From Candidatus Saccharimonadota bacterium (GTDB lineage: Bacteria > Patescibacteriota > Saccharimonadia > Saccharimonadales > Saccharimonadaceae): a stretch of 64,000 bases of DNA. Position numbers and translations under genes: made by a program. The notes under the pieces are model-generated. The model had not been told where the DNA came from and did not search any database. It saw only the letters and a list, made by a program, of their open reading frames with translations. The stretch lies in assembly GCA_017545525.1 (NCBI GenBank), contig JAFWMT010000002.1, positions 62,001 through 126,000 of the forward strand, read 5' to 3'. Positions 24,521 to 33,707 of the stretch are shown here, in pieces (position 1 is the stretch's first letter; every line of letters starts with the position of its first letter).

Positions 24521-27505
24521 TTATTCGTCATCATATGGTACCATATCCTCGATTACCCTGTTAGAGACTAGATAATCTTTAAACATTTGAAGGGTGATGC
24601 CGTATCTTTGGAGATAAGCCGCTTCGCCGAGACGCAAATCATTAAACATTCGAAGTGGGATACCGATATCAGCGAAGTCTTCGTAGGTGTAAAGGTTATC
24701 CGGGTTGGATATAAATTCTGCGCGTGCAGCCGGCCACTGGACGTTGCCTTCAAAGCCGTAGAAGTTAGATGTGATTACGTAGCCGTTGGTCGTGAGGAAA
24801 TCGTCAGAGATGATGTTATAGTAGGTACTTGAAGTAATATAGTAGATATTTACTTGTTGTTCAACTCTCTCGATATTAGTAACTGTCACCGGAGTTAGTT
24901 GATCGTCTACGACTTTATAAACTCTGGTGCCAATTCCGAATTTACTAAAGTCATCTACTGATACGAATTCGTTCGCATCAACATCAAAGATACCATGCCA
25001 GCTTACTGTGCCTAGTGTCGAACCATCACTAAAGGTAGTTAGTTGATAGCTCGGCGATACGCTAGATTTCTCAATTCTAGCTGGGTGGACATAGCCGACT
25101 GTGCCAGTTTCGTGATTCCAAACTACCAACATATCGCTATAGGTAATATCTTCAATCGGTTTAGTAGTGCGTCTACCGTTTTCATCCAACACTGCAATCA
25201 TGGTACCTTCGATCAAACAGCCAGTAGAAGGGCAAGTCGCGGTAATTTGAATATTACCAGTTACGCCGCTGATTTCTACTACGCCATTGCTATAGGTAAA
25301 GTTAGTCGTTTGTTGTCCATTTACTCTTACCGTCACATCATTCTTACTAGACGGGGTAGTATAATCACTACTACTCGGCGTAATTGTACCTCGATAAGTT
25401 CCGCCCGCCCTTACGGTATTACCAGAATTATTTACTAAACTACCATTTGTGATGTTTCCGGTTATCGTATAGGCCCAACTAAGCGACACATTACCAGTGC
25501 CTGAGGCTGGCCCTGGATCTGTGTTTGCGCCATTAATTTGATTTTGTGTAGCGGTATTTCCTTCATCATCAAAACCAACTACGACAAAATTGTAAGTTCC
25601 ATCAGGAGTATTATTAAGGGTATACGAATTATCTAGCCCGCTAATTCCGGTTGCCACGCTAGTACATGTACTTTGACATCTATAAATGCTGTAACTGGCT
25701 ACACCAACATTATCAACACCAGTCCAGCTTATCACTACTCTTCCGTCAACTGCATTATCTCTAGTAATCGAAACTCCGCTAATAGTTGGGGCTTGGCTAT
25801 CGACATATGACGGATCCCTATCTACCTTAATATTTACTTCGCCCACATTAGTATAAGTACTGTCGTATGAGATGGTAATACCAGCAGTAGTAGTCTCTGA
25901 AGCGAATGCGGCACCACTAGCTTTCTTCATGTAAAAGGTATAAGTTCCAGTCGTCTCGGCGGCAATAGTTTGGGCTCCTAGCGGCTGACCACTACTATTT
26001 ACGATTTCAAAATCGGAACTCAGTGTATTGATAGTGAAAGTTTTTGTTTCTTCGAAAGTACTCTCTACACTAATTTGGAATGAAGTTAGCGTATTGTTTC
26101 CAGACAAATCCCCGCTATTACTTCCAGAAATGGCACCAACTAGACTCGGGTCTCTCTGGGTGACCGGGTCAACTTCGATACCGCCCTCCGCGCTGTGCTC
26201 GCCCGAGACATAGTCAGTTTCGAGAATAATATTAAACGATACTGATGAATTTGCCGGAATAGTGTCGCCTACGGCAATGCCACTTAGAGTATAAGTAATA
26301 TCACGCACTTCAGTCGGGGAAATTCTTAAAGTTAAGTTAGAAGATGGTGCGGTGAAGGTGTAATCGTCGTCAGTAGAGTTTGTTACAGTTAGACGATAAG
26401 TTGCCTGCAGTGTATCGGTATTATCTAAGCCACCCAAGAAGGTAAGATCGAAATTAATCTCGCCAGTGGTGGAGTCTATGGATGGGTTTGGTGTGCCGCT
26501 AACATTAATACCTGAAACATAGCTAATTCCGGTGATTTTAACGTCACCAGTTTCGATATACTCATACCCATCGTTAATCGTATAGGTAATTCCAAGCGAG
26601 CTGATGTTTACTACTACGTCAGTTGGCTCTGGAAAATGCGCAGCCGTAGTACAAGTAACCACGAGTACACCCGTGCTAACGCTGCTGCTTGGAGAAGTAC
26701 AAGTATTTCCGCCAATAGTGACACTAACACCCGAAGGTACATAATCTATCATTAACGATGTCGTAATAGTAACAGTTTCTCCACCAGCTTTTACTCCAGA
26801 CGTTGGCGTAATTGTCGCTTCTCCGCCCACCACATCCGAAGCTTCAGATGTTACATGATACGAAATATTCGTTCGGTAAGTTCCAGGGTTGGTCAACACA
26901 TCTGTTCCTAGGCGCATTCCATAGTAGATATTGAAACTATCGTTACCAGAAACCGTTCCAGTTACATTTCTAATTAAAGTACTATTTGGGCTTACTTTTA
27001 CCCCGGCATAATTGCCATTCACCGCTGGCGAATCGGCCGAATAAGCGTTACTAAAGTTGTTGGTAGGAAGATACGATGTTCCACTCGGAATGCCAAAACC
27101 CCACGTGTCACTACTCAACGTGTTTGCCGTGCTAGGCGTAGTGTTAATTGGCGCAATTGAAGGGCTGGATGAGGAACCTCCGACTAGCAACAAGCTTCCG
27201 GCCGACGCTTCCGACGTAGGCACATCGACATAGACCCGATATCCGGATGGCGAATTTGTACTTACCGTCATTGTTCGCATAGCGCCAACATATTTATCAC
27301 TATCCCAAGTTAATGGCGTATATTCAATGCTCTGATTTTGGTTTTGCAAACTAACATTCAACGTATAATTACTAGGGTTAATTGTTGCAAAAACAGAGCC
27401 ATCTAGTCTTAACAATGCTAACAAAAACACAGCCATTGTTAGCCATAATACTTTCACCAAAATGACTTTAGGGTTTTTTACATCTCTCCAATAAACTCTC
27501 TTCAC
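24521..27505 (-). CDS. Large secreted surface protein with C-terminal Hint-like autoprocessing domain
   Basis: 994 aa, GTG start. N-terminal signal/anchor (about 13-34), then an N-terminal beta domain related in style to those of the twin surface proteins (SGYRVYVDV), several Ig/fibronectin-like beta domains including one with VVISWTGVDNVGVASYSIYRC (about 590-660), and a final region starting at Cys763. That region (CLIEGTMIAV, then PIEDITYSDMLVVWN, then SWHGIF with His837) has the order of a Hint domain: N-terminal nucleophile Cys, PxxDI block, conserved His. Hint domains cleave or splice their own chain. About 80 residues follow it. Probably exported and self-processed, as in polymorphic toxins or lipid-modified hedgehog-like proteins. 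Confidence 0.75.
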   Translation of the reverse strand: MKRVYWRDVKNPKVILVKVLWLTMAVFLLALLRLDGSVFATINPSNYTLNVSLQNQNQSIEYTPLTWDSDKYVGAMRTMTVSTNSPSGYRVYVDVPTSEASAGSLLLVGGSSSSPSIAPINTTPSTANTLSSDTWGFGIPSGTSYLPTNNFSNAYSADSPAVNGNYAGVKVSPNSTLIRNVTGTVSGNDSFNIYYGMRLGTDVLTNPGTYRTNISYHVTSEASDVVGGEATITPTSGVKAGGETVTITTSLMIDYVPSGVSVTIGGNTCTSPSSSVSTGVLVVTCTTAAHFPEPTDVVVNISSLGITYTINDGYEYIETGDVKITGISYVSGINVSGTPNPSIDSTTGEINFDLTFLGGLDNTDTLQATYRLTVTNSTDDDYTFTAPSSNLTLRISPTEVRDITYTLSGIAVGDTIPANSSVSFNIILETDYVSGEHSAEGGIEVDPVTQRDPSLVGAISGSNSGDLSGNNTLTSFQISVESTFEETKTFTINTLSSDFEIVNSSGQPLGAQTIAAETTGTYTFYMKKASGAAFASETTTAGITISYDSTYTNVGEVNIKVDRDPSYVDSQAPTISGVSITRDNAVDGRVVISWTGVDNVGVASYSIYRCQSTCTSVATGISGLDNSYTLNNTPDGTYNFVVVGFDDEGNTATQNQINGANTDPGPASGTGNVSLSWAYTITGNITNGSLVNNSGNTVRAGGTYRGTITPSSSDYTTPSSKNDVTVRVNGQQTTNFTYSNGVVEISGVTGNIQITATCPSTGCLIEGTMIAVLDENGRRTTKPIEDITYSDMLVVWNHETGTVGYVHPARIEKSSVSPSYQLTTFSDGSTLGTVSWHGIFDVDANEFVSVDDFSKFGIGTRVYKVVDDQLTPVTVTNIERVEQQVNIYYITSSTYYNIISDDFLTTNGYVITSNFYGFEGNVQWPAARAEFISNPDNLYTYEDFADIGIPLRMFNDLRLGEAAYLQRYGITLQMFKDYLVSNRVIEDMVPYDDE

Positions 27506-27599
27506 CCTATTATAAGTATAACAATTATGATAAACATTAGCAATGTTTTTTATTAAAAATAACAGATGAAAAATAGAAAAAATAACTTGTGGAAAACTA

Positions 27600-29414
27600 C
27601 TAATTTCGGTTTTCTCTTTTTCGCTTAATTGGGTCTAATTGACGCTTACGTAAACGCAATGATTTTGGAGTTACTTCAAGCAATTCATCATCAAGTAGAA
27701 AATCTAGACATTGTTCCAGTGACAATTGCGTATAAGGAGTTAACTGAATTGCGCCATCTGAAGCATGTGTCCGCATATTAGTTAGTTGTTTTTCGCGACA
27801 TACATTAATATCTAAATCATCTTTTTTGTTTGATAATCCGACAATCATACCTTGATAAACCGGCACTCCAGGCGGAATATATAGAATTCCGCGAGCCTGA
27901 GCCGCATCTAACGCATAAGCCGTCGAAACGCCAGTTTCAAACGAAACTAAAGCTCCATTTCGTTCCGGTTTAAATTTCCCTTCAACTGGGCGATAACCCG
28001 AAGGAATACTAGACATAATTGCCGTCCCCTTTGTTGCGGTCAATAAATTATTTCTTAAACCAATTAACGCCGCCGTCGATATTTCGTAAACAAATCGCGT
28101 TGTTCCGCTCGACGTCAATTCTTGGGAAGTTAATTCCGCTTTGCGTGTCCCAAGTTCCTGCGACACTGCCCCAACAAACTCCGATGACACTTCAATAGTC
28201 AAATCTTCAATCGGTTCGCATTTCACTCCATCAATTTCTCGATAAACTACCTCTGGCCGTCCGGCTTCAAGTTCATACCCTTCACGTCTCATTGTTTCAA
28301 TCAAAACCGATAAGTGTAATTCGCCTCGCCCTGAAACTTTATATCCTAGTCCATCCGGCTCAATCTTCAAGGCGATATTAGTTTCAAGCTCTTTTTCAAG
28401 CCTCTCGGCAATTTGCCGTGAAGTCGTAAATTCGCCTTCACGCCCCTTTAACGGCGAAGTATTCGGCCCAATATAGATTGACAAAGTCGGCGCTTCTAGC
28501 TCAATCGTCGGCAATGCTTTTGGATTTTCGCCAGTCGCAATCGTATCGCCGATGTTAGCCTCCGCAACTCCCGTGATTGCCACGATGTCTCCCGCTGTTG
28601 CTTCAGGTACCTCTTCTTTACCTAACCCTTTATAAACGAACAAATTATCAATTTTCCCATTGGTGGTTTTGTTTTCATTTAATATTTTTACGCTCTGGCC
28701 TTTTTTCAGTTTTCCGCAAAAGATTTTTCCGATACAATATTTGCCAAGATAATTATCGCCCGCTAATGCCGCGACTAGAAGTTGTGCTGATTCAGCATCA
28801 GTATCAACGTCCGGAGCCGGGATGTCGTTAATAATTGCCTCGAAAATTGCATGTAAATCATCATCTAGTTCAGTGGTTTTTCCTGCTTTCCCTTCTCTGG
28901 CAATTGCATAATAAACCGGATAGAATAGTTGTGACTCATCCGTTGCTAATTCCAAAAACAAACTTTCAACTTCAGAAAGTACTTCTGGAATACGTGCCGC
29001 CGGCTTGTCAATTTTATTGATTATCACGACCGGCTTTAAATTTAGTTCCAAAGCTTTCTTCAACACGAATTTTGTTTGTGGCATTGGCCCTTCTTGTGCA
29101 TCGACAATTAAAAGAACTCCATCTGCCATATTCAAGGTTCGTTCTACTTCTCCCGAAAAATCCGCATGTCCTGGCGTATCGATAATATTAATTTTGTAGC
29201 CATCGTAATATACACAAGTCTGCTTCGCTGTAATGGTAATTCCACGTTCATGTTCCTGGTCCATCGAATCCATGATTAAAGTTTGTTGCATCTCAGCTTG
29301 ATTGTCACGAAAAGTATGCGACTGCTTCAAAAGACCATCTACTAAAGTGGTCTTTCCGTGGTCAACATGCGCGATAATCGCAACATTGCGAATTTTATTT
29401 TTATCAAAAGTCAT
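27600..29414 (-). CDS. typA: Translational GTPase TypA/BipA
   Basis: 604 aa, full length. G1 [10 protein letters not shown] (15-24), G2 RGITITAK, G3 DTPGHADF, G4 NKID, followed by beta-barrel domain II, EF-G-like domains and the BipA-specific C-terminal domain ([19 protein letters not shown]). Binds the ribosome and assists 50S assembly and stress adaptation. TATAAT (29422-29427) 7 nt upstream of the ATG, so probably leaderless. Monocistronic. Confidence 0.95.
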   Translation of the reverse strand: MTFDKNKIRNVAIIAHVDHGKTTLVDGLLKQSHTFRDNQAEMQQTLIMDSMDQEHERGITITAKQTCVYYDGYKINIIDTPGHADFSGEVERTLNMADGVLLIVDAQEGPMPQTKFVLKKALELNLKPVVIINKIDKPAARIPEVLSEVESLFLELATDESQLFYPVYYAIAREGKAGKTTELDDDLHAIFEAIINDIPAPDVDTDAESAQLLVAALAGDNYLGKYCIGKIFCGKLKKGQSVKILNENKTTNGKIDNLFVYKGLGKEEVPEATAGDIVAITGVAEANIGDTIATGENPKALPTIELEAPTLSIYIGPNTSPLKGREGEFTTSRQIAERLEKELETNIALKIEPDGLGYKVSGRGELHLSVLIETMRREGYELEAGRPEVVYREIDGVKCEPIEDLTIEVSSEFVGAVSQELGTRKAELTSQELTSSGTTRFVYEISTAALIGLRNNLLTATKGTAIMSSIPSGYRPVEGKFKPERNGALVSFETGVSTAYALDAAQARGILYIPPGVPVYQGMIVGLSNKKDDLDINVCREKQLTNMRTHASDGAIQLTPYTQLSLEQCLDFLLDDELLEVTPKSLRLRKRQLDPIKRKRENRN

Positions 29415-29510
29415 AGATTAAATTATATCATAAAACAGTCAAAAACACAATCATAAAGGTTGTATCATTAATCTTATTTCCTTACCATGTTTCGTGTTAT
29501 AATAATACTT

Positions 29511-30056
29511 ATGAGTAAGCAAAAAGATTGGGATGAATATTTTATGAAAATTGCCGAGACGGTGGCGTTGAAATCGAAAGATCCGTCTAGTAAAATGGGT
29601 TGCGTTATTGTCGACCAAAATAAGCGTGTCGTTTCGCTTGGCTACAATGGCTTAATCCAAGGCTCTGATGAGTCAAAAATGACCCTGAGCGAACGCCCAA
29701 TGAAATATTATTTTTCCATTCACTCGGAAATGAATGCAGTAATCTTCGCTCACCAAGATTTAACTGGCTGCACTATTTATAATAAAACTGCAACTTGCGA
29801 AAACTGCCTAAAATATTGTCTCCAAGCCGGCATTAAACGTTTTGTCTACCGTGAGCTACGCGTTCATTCTCATTCAACCGATCCGGAAAAATCTATGACC
29901 AATTTTGAAACCGATGAAGCCGTCGTGCGCCTACTCGCTTCTATGCCGGATGTTGAAACTTTAAATCTTACCAACGGCAAGACCTATATTGAAGATATTT
30001 TAGATTCTTATCCTAAAAATTCCCCAGAACACCAAAAACTCGCTAAGTGGGTCTAA
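29511..30056 (+). CDS. dCMP/deoxycytidylate deaminase-type zinc enzyme
   Basis: 181 aa starting at MSKQKDWDEY. The ATG 24 nt upstream lies before the -10 box TATAAT (29498-29503), which ends 7 nt from 29511, so the downstream start is chosen. Zinc motif His71-Ser-Glu73 and Cys96/Cys99 (TCENC in place of the usual PCxxC) fit the cytidine/deoxycytidylate deaminase superfamily; the DPSSKMG segment is typical of dCMP deaminases. It would convert dCMP to dUMP for thymidylate supply, in line with ung, tdk and tmk next door. Confidence 0.85.
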   Translation: MSKQKDWDEYFMKIAETVALKSKDPSSKMGCVIVDQNKRVVSLGYNGLIQGSDESKMTLSERPMKYYFSIHSEMNAVIFAHQDLTGCTIYNKTATCENCLKYCLQAGIKRFVYRELRVHSHSTDPEKSMTNFETDEAVVRLLASMPDVETLNLTNGKTYIEDILDSYPKNSPEHQKLAKWV

Positions 30057-30704
30057 TTACCAAACAATCGGTTCTAAATTATTTTGTTTCAAAAACTCGT
30101 TGCATTTCGAAAATGGTTTACTGCCAAAAAATCCATTATATGCCGATAGCGGCGACGGGTGGGCCGATTCCAGAACTAAATGACGAGAAGTGTCTATTAA
30201 TACTTTTTTATTTCGCGCGTCACGTCCCCATAGAATAAATACTAAATGCGGTCTTTCGCGATTTAAATATTTAATAGTCTCCGTCGTGAATATTTCCCAT
30301 CCTTTACCAGCGTGCGACTTTGGCTTATGTGCTTCAACCGTTAAAACTGTATTTAGGAGTAATACACCTTGTTTTTGCCAATTGCTTAAACTCCCACGCG
30401 GGTTTGCATGTTTGCCGATATCATTATCAATCTCTTTATATATGTTAATTAATGATGGCGGGATTGGCTCCGAATTAGGTACCGAAAAAGCTAACCCTTC
30501 TGCCGCACCAGGCGTATGGTAAGGATCCTGCCCCAAAATTACAACTTTCACTTCATTCAAATCTGTTGTGAAGGCTCGAAAAACTAATTCTTTACGCGGG
30601 AAAATCGTCTTAGTTTCATATTCTTGATGTAAAAAATCTGCCAATTCCTTAAAATAGGGCTTATTAAATTCACTCTGTAAAAACTCCCTCCAACTCTCGT
30701 GCAT
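30057..30704 (-). CDS. ung: Uracil-DNA glycosylase, family 1
   Basis: Removes uracil from DNA. 215 aa with the water-activating loop GQDPYH (58-63), LLNTVLT, and the minor-groove motif HPSPLSAYNGFFG. Convergent with and 1 nt from the deaminase stop. Its start and the tdk start are 18 nt apart within one palindromic promoter region; both mRNAs should be leaderless. Confidence 0.95.
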   Translation of the reverse strand: MHESWREFLQSEFNKPYFKELADFLHQEYETKTIFPRKELVFRAFTTDLNEVKVVILGQDPYHTPGAAEGLAFSVPNSEPIPPSLINIYKEIDNDIGKHANPRGSLSNWQKQGVLLLNTVLTVEAHKPKSHAGKGWEIFTTETIKYLNRERPHLVFILWGRDARNKKVLIDTSRHLVLESAHPSPLSAYNGFFGSKPFSKCNEFLKQNNLEPIVW

Positions 30705-30708
30705 ATGT

Positions 30709-30718
30709 TATAATTATA
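30709..30718. promoter_or_regulatory. Overlapping divergent -10 boxes, ung / tdk
   Basis: Plus-strand TATAAT (30709-30714) and minus-strand TATAAT (30713-30718) overlap by two bases in the centre of a near-perfect palindrome (30702-30725). Each is preceded by an extended TGn motif and ends 8 nt from its own ATG. No consensus -35 on either side. Confidence 0.75.
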
Positions 30719-30722
30719 GCAT

Positions 30723-31349
30723 ATGGCAAAACTATATTTCAGATATGGAGCAATGGGCTGCGGTAAAACTATGCAACTTCTTCAAGTCGCGTTCAACTAT
30801 GAAGAACGTGGGCATAAGGTCTGCGTAATTAAACCAAAAACTGATACTAAGAATGATACAAAATTATTGACACGAATCGGGCCTGAACGTGAGACCGATT
30901 TTTGTTTTTCTAAAAAAACGAACTTGTTTAAAAAGATTTCTGAAAATTATTCCGACGTCCATTGCATCTTAGTTGATGAATCACAGTTTTTAACTCCAAA
31001 ACAAGCCGACGAACTCATGTTAATAACAATTAAACTAGATATTCCAGTTATTGCTTACGGTCTTCGCTTAAATTTTCGACGTGAAGATGGTGGGTTTGAA
31101 GGCGCAACTAGGCTTTTGCAAATTGCCCATGACATAGAAGAAATCAAAACTATTTGTGAATGTGGCAAAAAAGCGACTCATAATGCTAGATTCCTAAATG
31201 ATAGGTTAGTCGCTGATGGCCCAGACATTTTAATTGATGATGGAAAATCCAAAATAACATATCGCGCTATTTGCCCAGCTTGCTATGAAAAATATTTACA
31301 CGAAAATGTTATATATTTAAGGAATAAAAAAAATGTACATAGTAATTGA
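30723..31349 (+). CDS. tdk: Thymidine kinase (type II)
   Basis: 208 aa. Walker A GAMGCGKT near residues 9-16, DE-box VDESQFL, lasso region with zinc Cys residues (CECGKK and CPACYEKY), YGLRLNFR. Phosphorylates salvaged thymidine to dTMP, fitting an organism living on host nucleosides. Its last 17 nt overlap the start of tmk, giving an adjacent two-step route thymidine to dTMP to dTDP. Confidence 0.93.
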   Translation: MAKLYFRYGAMGCGKTMQLLQVAFNYEERGHKVCVIKPKTDTKNDTKLLTRIGPERETDFCFSKKTNLFKKISENYSDVHCILVDESQFLTPKQADELMLITIKLDIPVIAYGLRLNFRREDGGFEGATRLLQIAHDIEEIKTICECGKKATHNARFLNDRLVADGPDILIDDGKSKITYRAICPACYEKYLHENVIYLRNKKNVHSN

Positions 31350-31935
31350 AGGTCAAGACGGTACCGGTAAATCAACCCAAGCAGAGTTATTAAAAAAGTA
31401 TTTTGAATCAAATGGTAAAAAAGTTGTCATGTTGGAAGAACCGGATGGCGACTTGCCCCAGGCCCACGATTTGCACGACATGATTTTAACGCGAGGATAT
31501 GACTTAGAACCGTTAACAAATGTTTTATTATTTACTGCCGCTCGTGTTGAGCTTTGGAAGAAAATTGCCGAACCAGCTCTAAAGGACGGCGGAGTGGTAA
31601 TTTCTGCACGCAACTACTGGTCTACTCTCGCCTACCAGGGTTATGGTGAAGGTGTCTCGCGCAGTAAAATTATTAGGATTACTAAAGATTTATTACCAGA
31701 AAAATATTGTAATCCTGATTATGGGTTTATTCTCACGGTCACAGACGAGGTGCGCTTATCACGCCAAGGAACCCGCGGCAAAGCTAAAGAAACTTTCGAA
31801 AAGAAAGCTAATGATTTCCAACAACGAGTTAACTCCGCCTATCCAAAAATCGCTAAAAAATTCAATCTAATTACTATAGATGCTTCCGGCACAATTGAAG
31901 AAATATTTGATAAGATTCAAAAAACTTTAAATTAA
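31333..31935 (+). CDS. tmk: Thymidylate kinase
   Basis: 200 aa. P-loop GQDGTGKS (7-14), the ARNYWSTLAYQGYG motif corresponding to the DRY region with Arg replaced in context, and a lid with RQGTRGKAKE. Converts dTMP to dTDP. Translationally coupled to tdk; its stop overlaps the convergent ABC transporter gene by 4 nt. Confidence 0.9.
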   Translation: MYIVIEGQDGTGKSTQAELLKKYFESNGKKVVMLEEPDGDLPQAHDLHDMILTRGYDLEPLTNVLLFTAARVELWKKIAEPALKDGGVVISARNYWSTLAYQGYGEGVSRSKIIRITKDLLPEKYCNPDYGFILTVTDEVRLSRQGTRGKAKETFEKKANDFQQRVNSAYPKIAKKFNLITIDASGTIEEIFDKIQKTLN

Positions 31936-33707
31936 TTTTCTGCAAATTGTGAGTTGTAGAGTTCGGCATAAAAGCCATTTATTTTTAGCAGCTCTTCGTG
32001 GTTCCCTTGCTCAACGATATTTCCATCTCTCATAACTAGTATCAAATCAGAATTCCGAATAGTCGATAAACGATGCGCAATTACGAATGAAGTACGACCA
32101 TGCGTCAACTTTTCAAACGAATCTTGGATTAATTGTTCTGTACGTGTATCAACATTTGAAGTTGCTTCGTCTAAAATCATCATCGGCGGATTTTCAACCA
32201 TTGCTCGTGCAATCGTGATTAATTGTTTTTCTCCTGCTGAAACATTATCCGAATCTTCCGAAATCATTGAATGATAAGCTTTTGGAAGCGCTTCGATGAT
32301 ATGATTCACGTTCGAAGCCTTAGTCGCTTTTTTAATTTCTTCTAAGGTCGCTTCCTGTCGTCCATATTTTAAGTTTTCCTCTACCGTTCCCGAAAATAGC
32401 CAAGTATCTTGCAAGACCATTCCGAACAGTTTTCTTACATCGGCTCGCTTCATTTCGTTAATCGGCACTCCGTCTATCGTAATATATCCAGAATCAGGCT
32501 CATAAAAACGCATCAGAAGATTAATTAAAGTCGTTTTCCCCGCTCCCGTTGGCCCCACAATCGCCACTTTCATGCCCGGCGTTACCTTAATTGAAAAATC
32601 TCGAATTACTGGGCGGTCTTTTAAGTAACTGAAATTAACGTGATGGAATTCGACCTCACCTTTTGCATTGTCAATTGTTCGTGCTGGGCTAAAATCTGGA
32701 CTTTCTTCCGGCTCATTTAAGAATTCAAATATTCTTTCCGCTGCAGCAAGTAAGGATTGTAAGGTAGAAGTCGTTGAGGCAATTTCTGTAATTGGTCGGT
32801 TGAAGCGCGATACATATTGGATAAAAGCTTGGATATCGCCAATATTAATTCTACCTTCAATCACGAATACTCCGCCCAGTACACAAATTGCCACATAGCC
32901 TAAATTCGTAAAAATATGCGTCACCGGGAATGACAATGACGAAAAAATCTGGGCTTTTCGTGTTACTGTCGCCAATTTTTCATTTGTTTTTGCAAAATCC
33001 GCCAGAGCCGCATTTTCATAAGAATTAGATTTTATTATAATTTCGCCCGAATAATCTTCTTCAATCTTACTATTTAATACACCTAACGTATTTTGTTGTT
33101 CACGGAAATATTTCTGGGCAAATTTCATAATTTTCGCCACCACCAATACTGAAATCGGCACTACAATAAACGAAATTAACGACAAAGGCACCGAAATCGT
33201 TAACATAATAATCATCACCCCGACCAAAGTCGTCACTGACATCGAAATATCTGCAATTTCTTGTGACATTGAAGTCGTGAGAATATCGACGTCGTTTGCC
33301 ATTCGTGACAAAGTGTCACCGTATTTGTGTTTATCAAAATATGAAATTGGCAATCGGAAAATTTTATCCAATATTTGTTCGCGCAGTTTTCTCGTATATC
33401 GTGCCGAAACGACTGCGAGAATGTAGGCCTGACCATAACCGAGCAAAGCCGATAGACAGAACAATACAATCACCATAATCGCCTTTCCGCCTAAAGCTCC
33501 CCAATCTAAATCTGGGTACGAATTTACTGCAATCGTAGTCATATCACCAAGAATTTTCGGAATGAATAATCCCAAAACTGCTGAAGTGATTGTAATTAAA
33601 ATTGAAATTATAATTGGTAAACGATAAGATTTAATTGATTTCAAAAACAATTTAAACGTTGCGCTCATATTTTTTGGTTTGTCAGCAAATTTGCCAGGTT
33701 TAGGCAT
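31932..33707 (-). CDS. ABC exporter subunit, canonical ATPase half
   Basis: 591 aa. Six-helix transmembrane domain (about 25-310) and a nucleotide-binding domain with Walker A GPTGAGKT (about 383), a degenerate signature VSAGEKQL and Walker B MMILDEATS with the catalytic Glu. It overlaps the upstream partner by 8 nt. Together they form a heterodimeric lipid/drug/peptide exporter of the MdlAB/BmrCD type, where one of two ATP sites is degenerate. Substrate unknown. Confidence 0.9.
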   Translation of the reverse strand: MPKPGKFADKPKNMSATFKLFLKSIKSYRLPIIISILITITSAVLGLFIPKILGDMTTIAVNSYPDLDWGALGGKAIMVIVLFCLSALLGYGQAYILAVVSARYTRKLREQILDKIFRLPISYFDKHKYGDTLSRMANDVDILTTSMSQEIADISMSVTTLVGVMIIMLTISVPLSLISFIVVPISVLVVAKIMKFAQKYFREQQNTLGVLNSKIEEDYSGEIIIKSNSYENAALADFAKTNEKLATVTRKAQIFSSLSFPVTHIFTNLGYVAICVLGGVFVIEGRINIGDIQAFIQYVSRFNRPITEIASTTSTLQSLLAAAERIFEFLNEPEESPDFSPARTIDNAKGEVEFHHVNFSYLKDRPVIRDFSIKVTPGMKVAIVGPTGAGKTTLINLLMRFYEPDSGYITIDGVPINEMKRADVRKLFGMVLQDTWLFSGTVEENLKYGRQEATLEEIKKATKASNVNHIIEALPKAYHSMISEDSDNVSAGEKQLITIARAMVENPPMMILDEATSNVDTRTEQLIQDSFEKLTHGRTSFVIAHRLSTIRNSDLILVMRDGNIVEQGNHEELLKINGFYAELYNSQFAEN

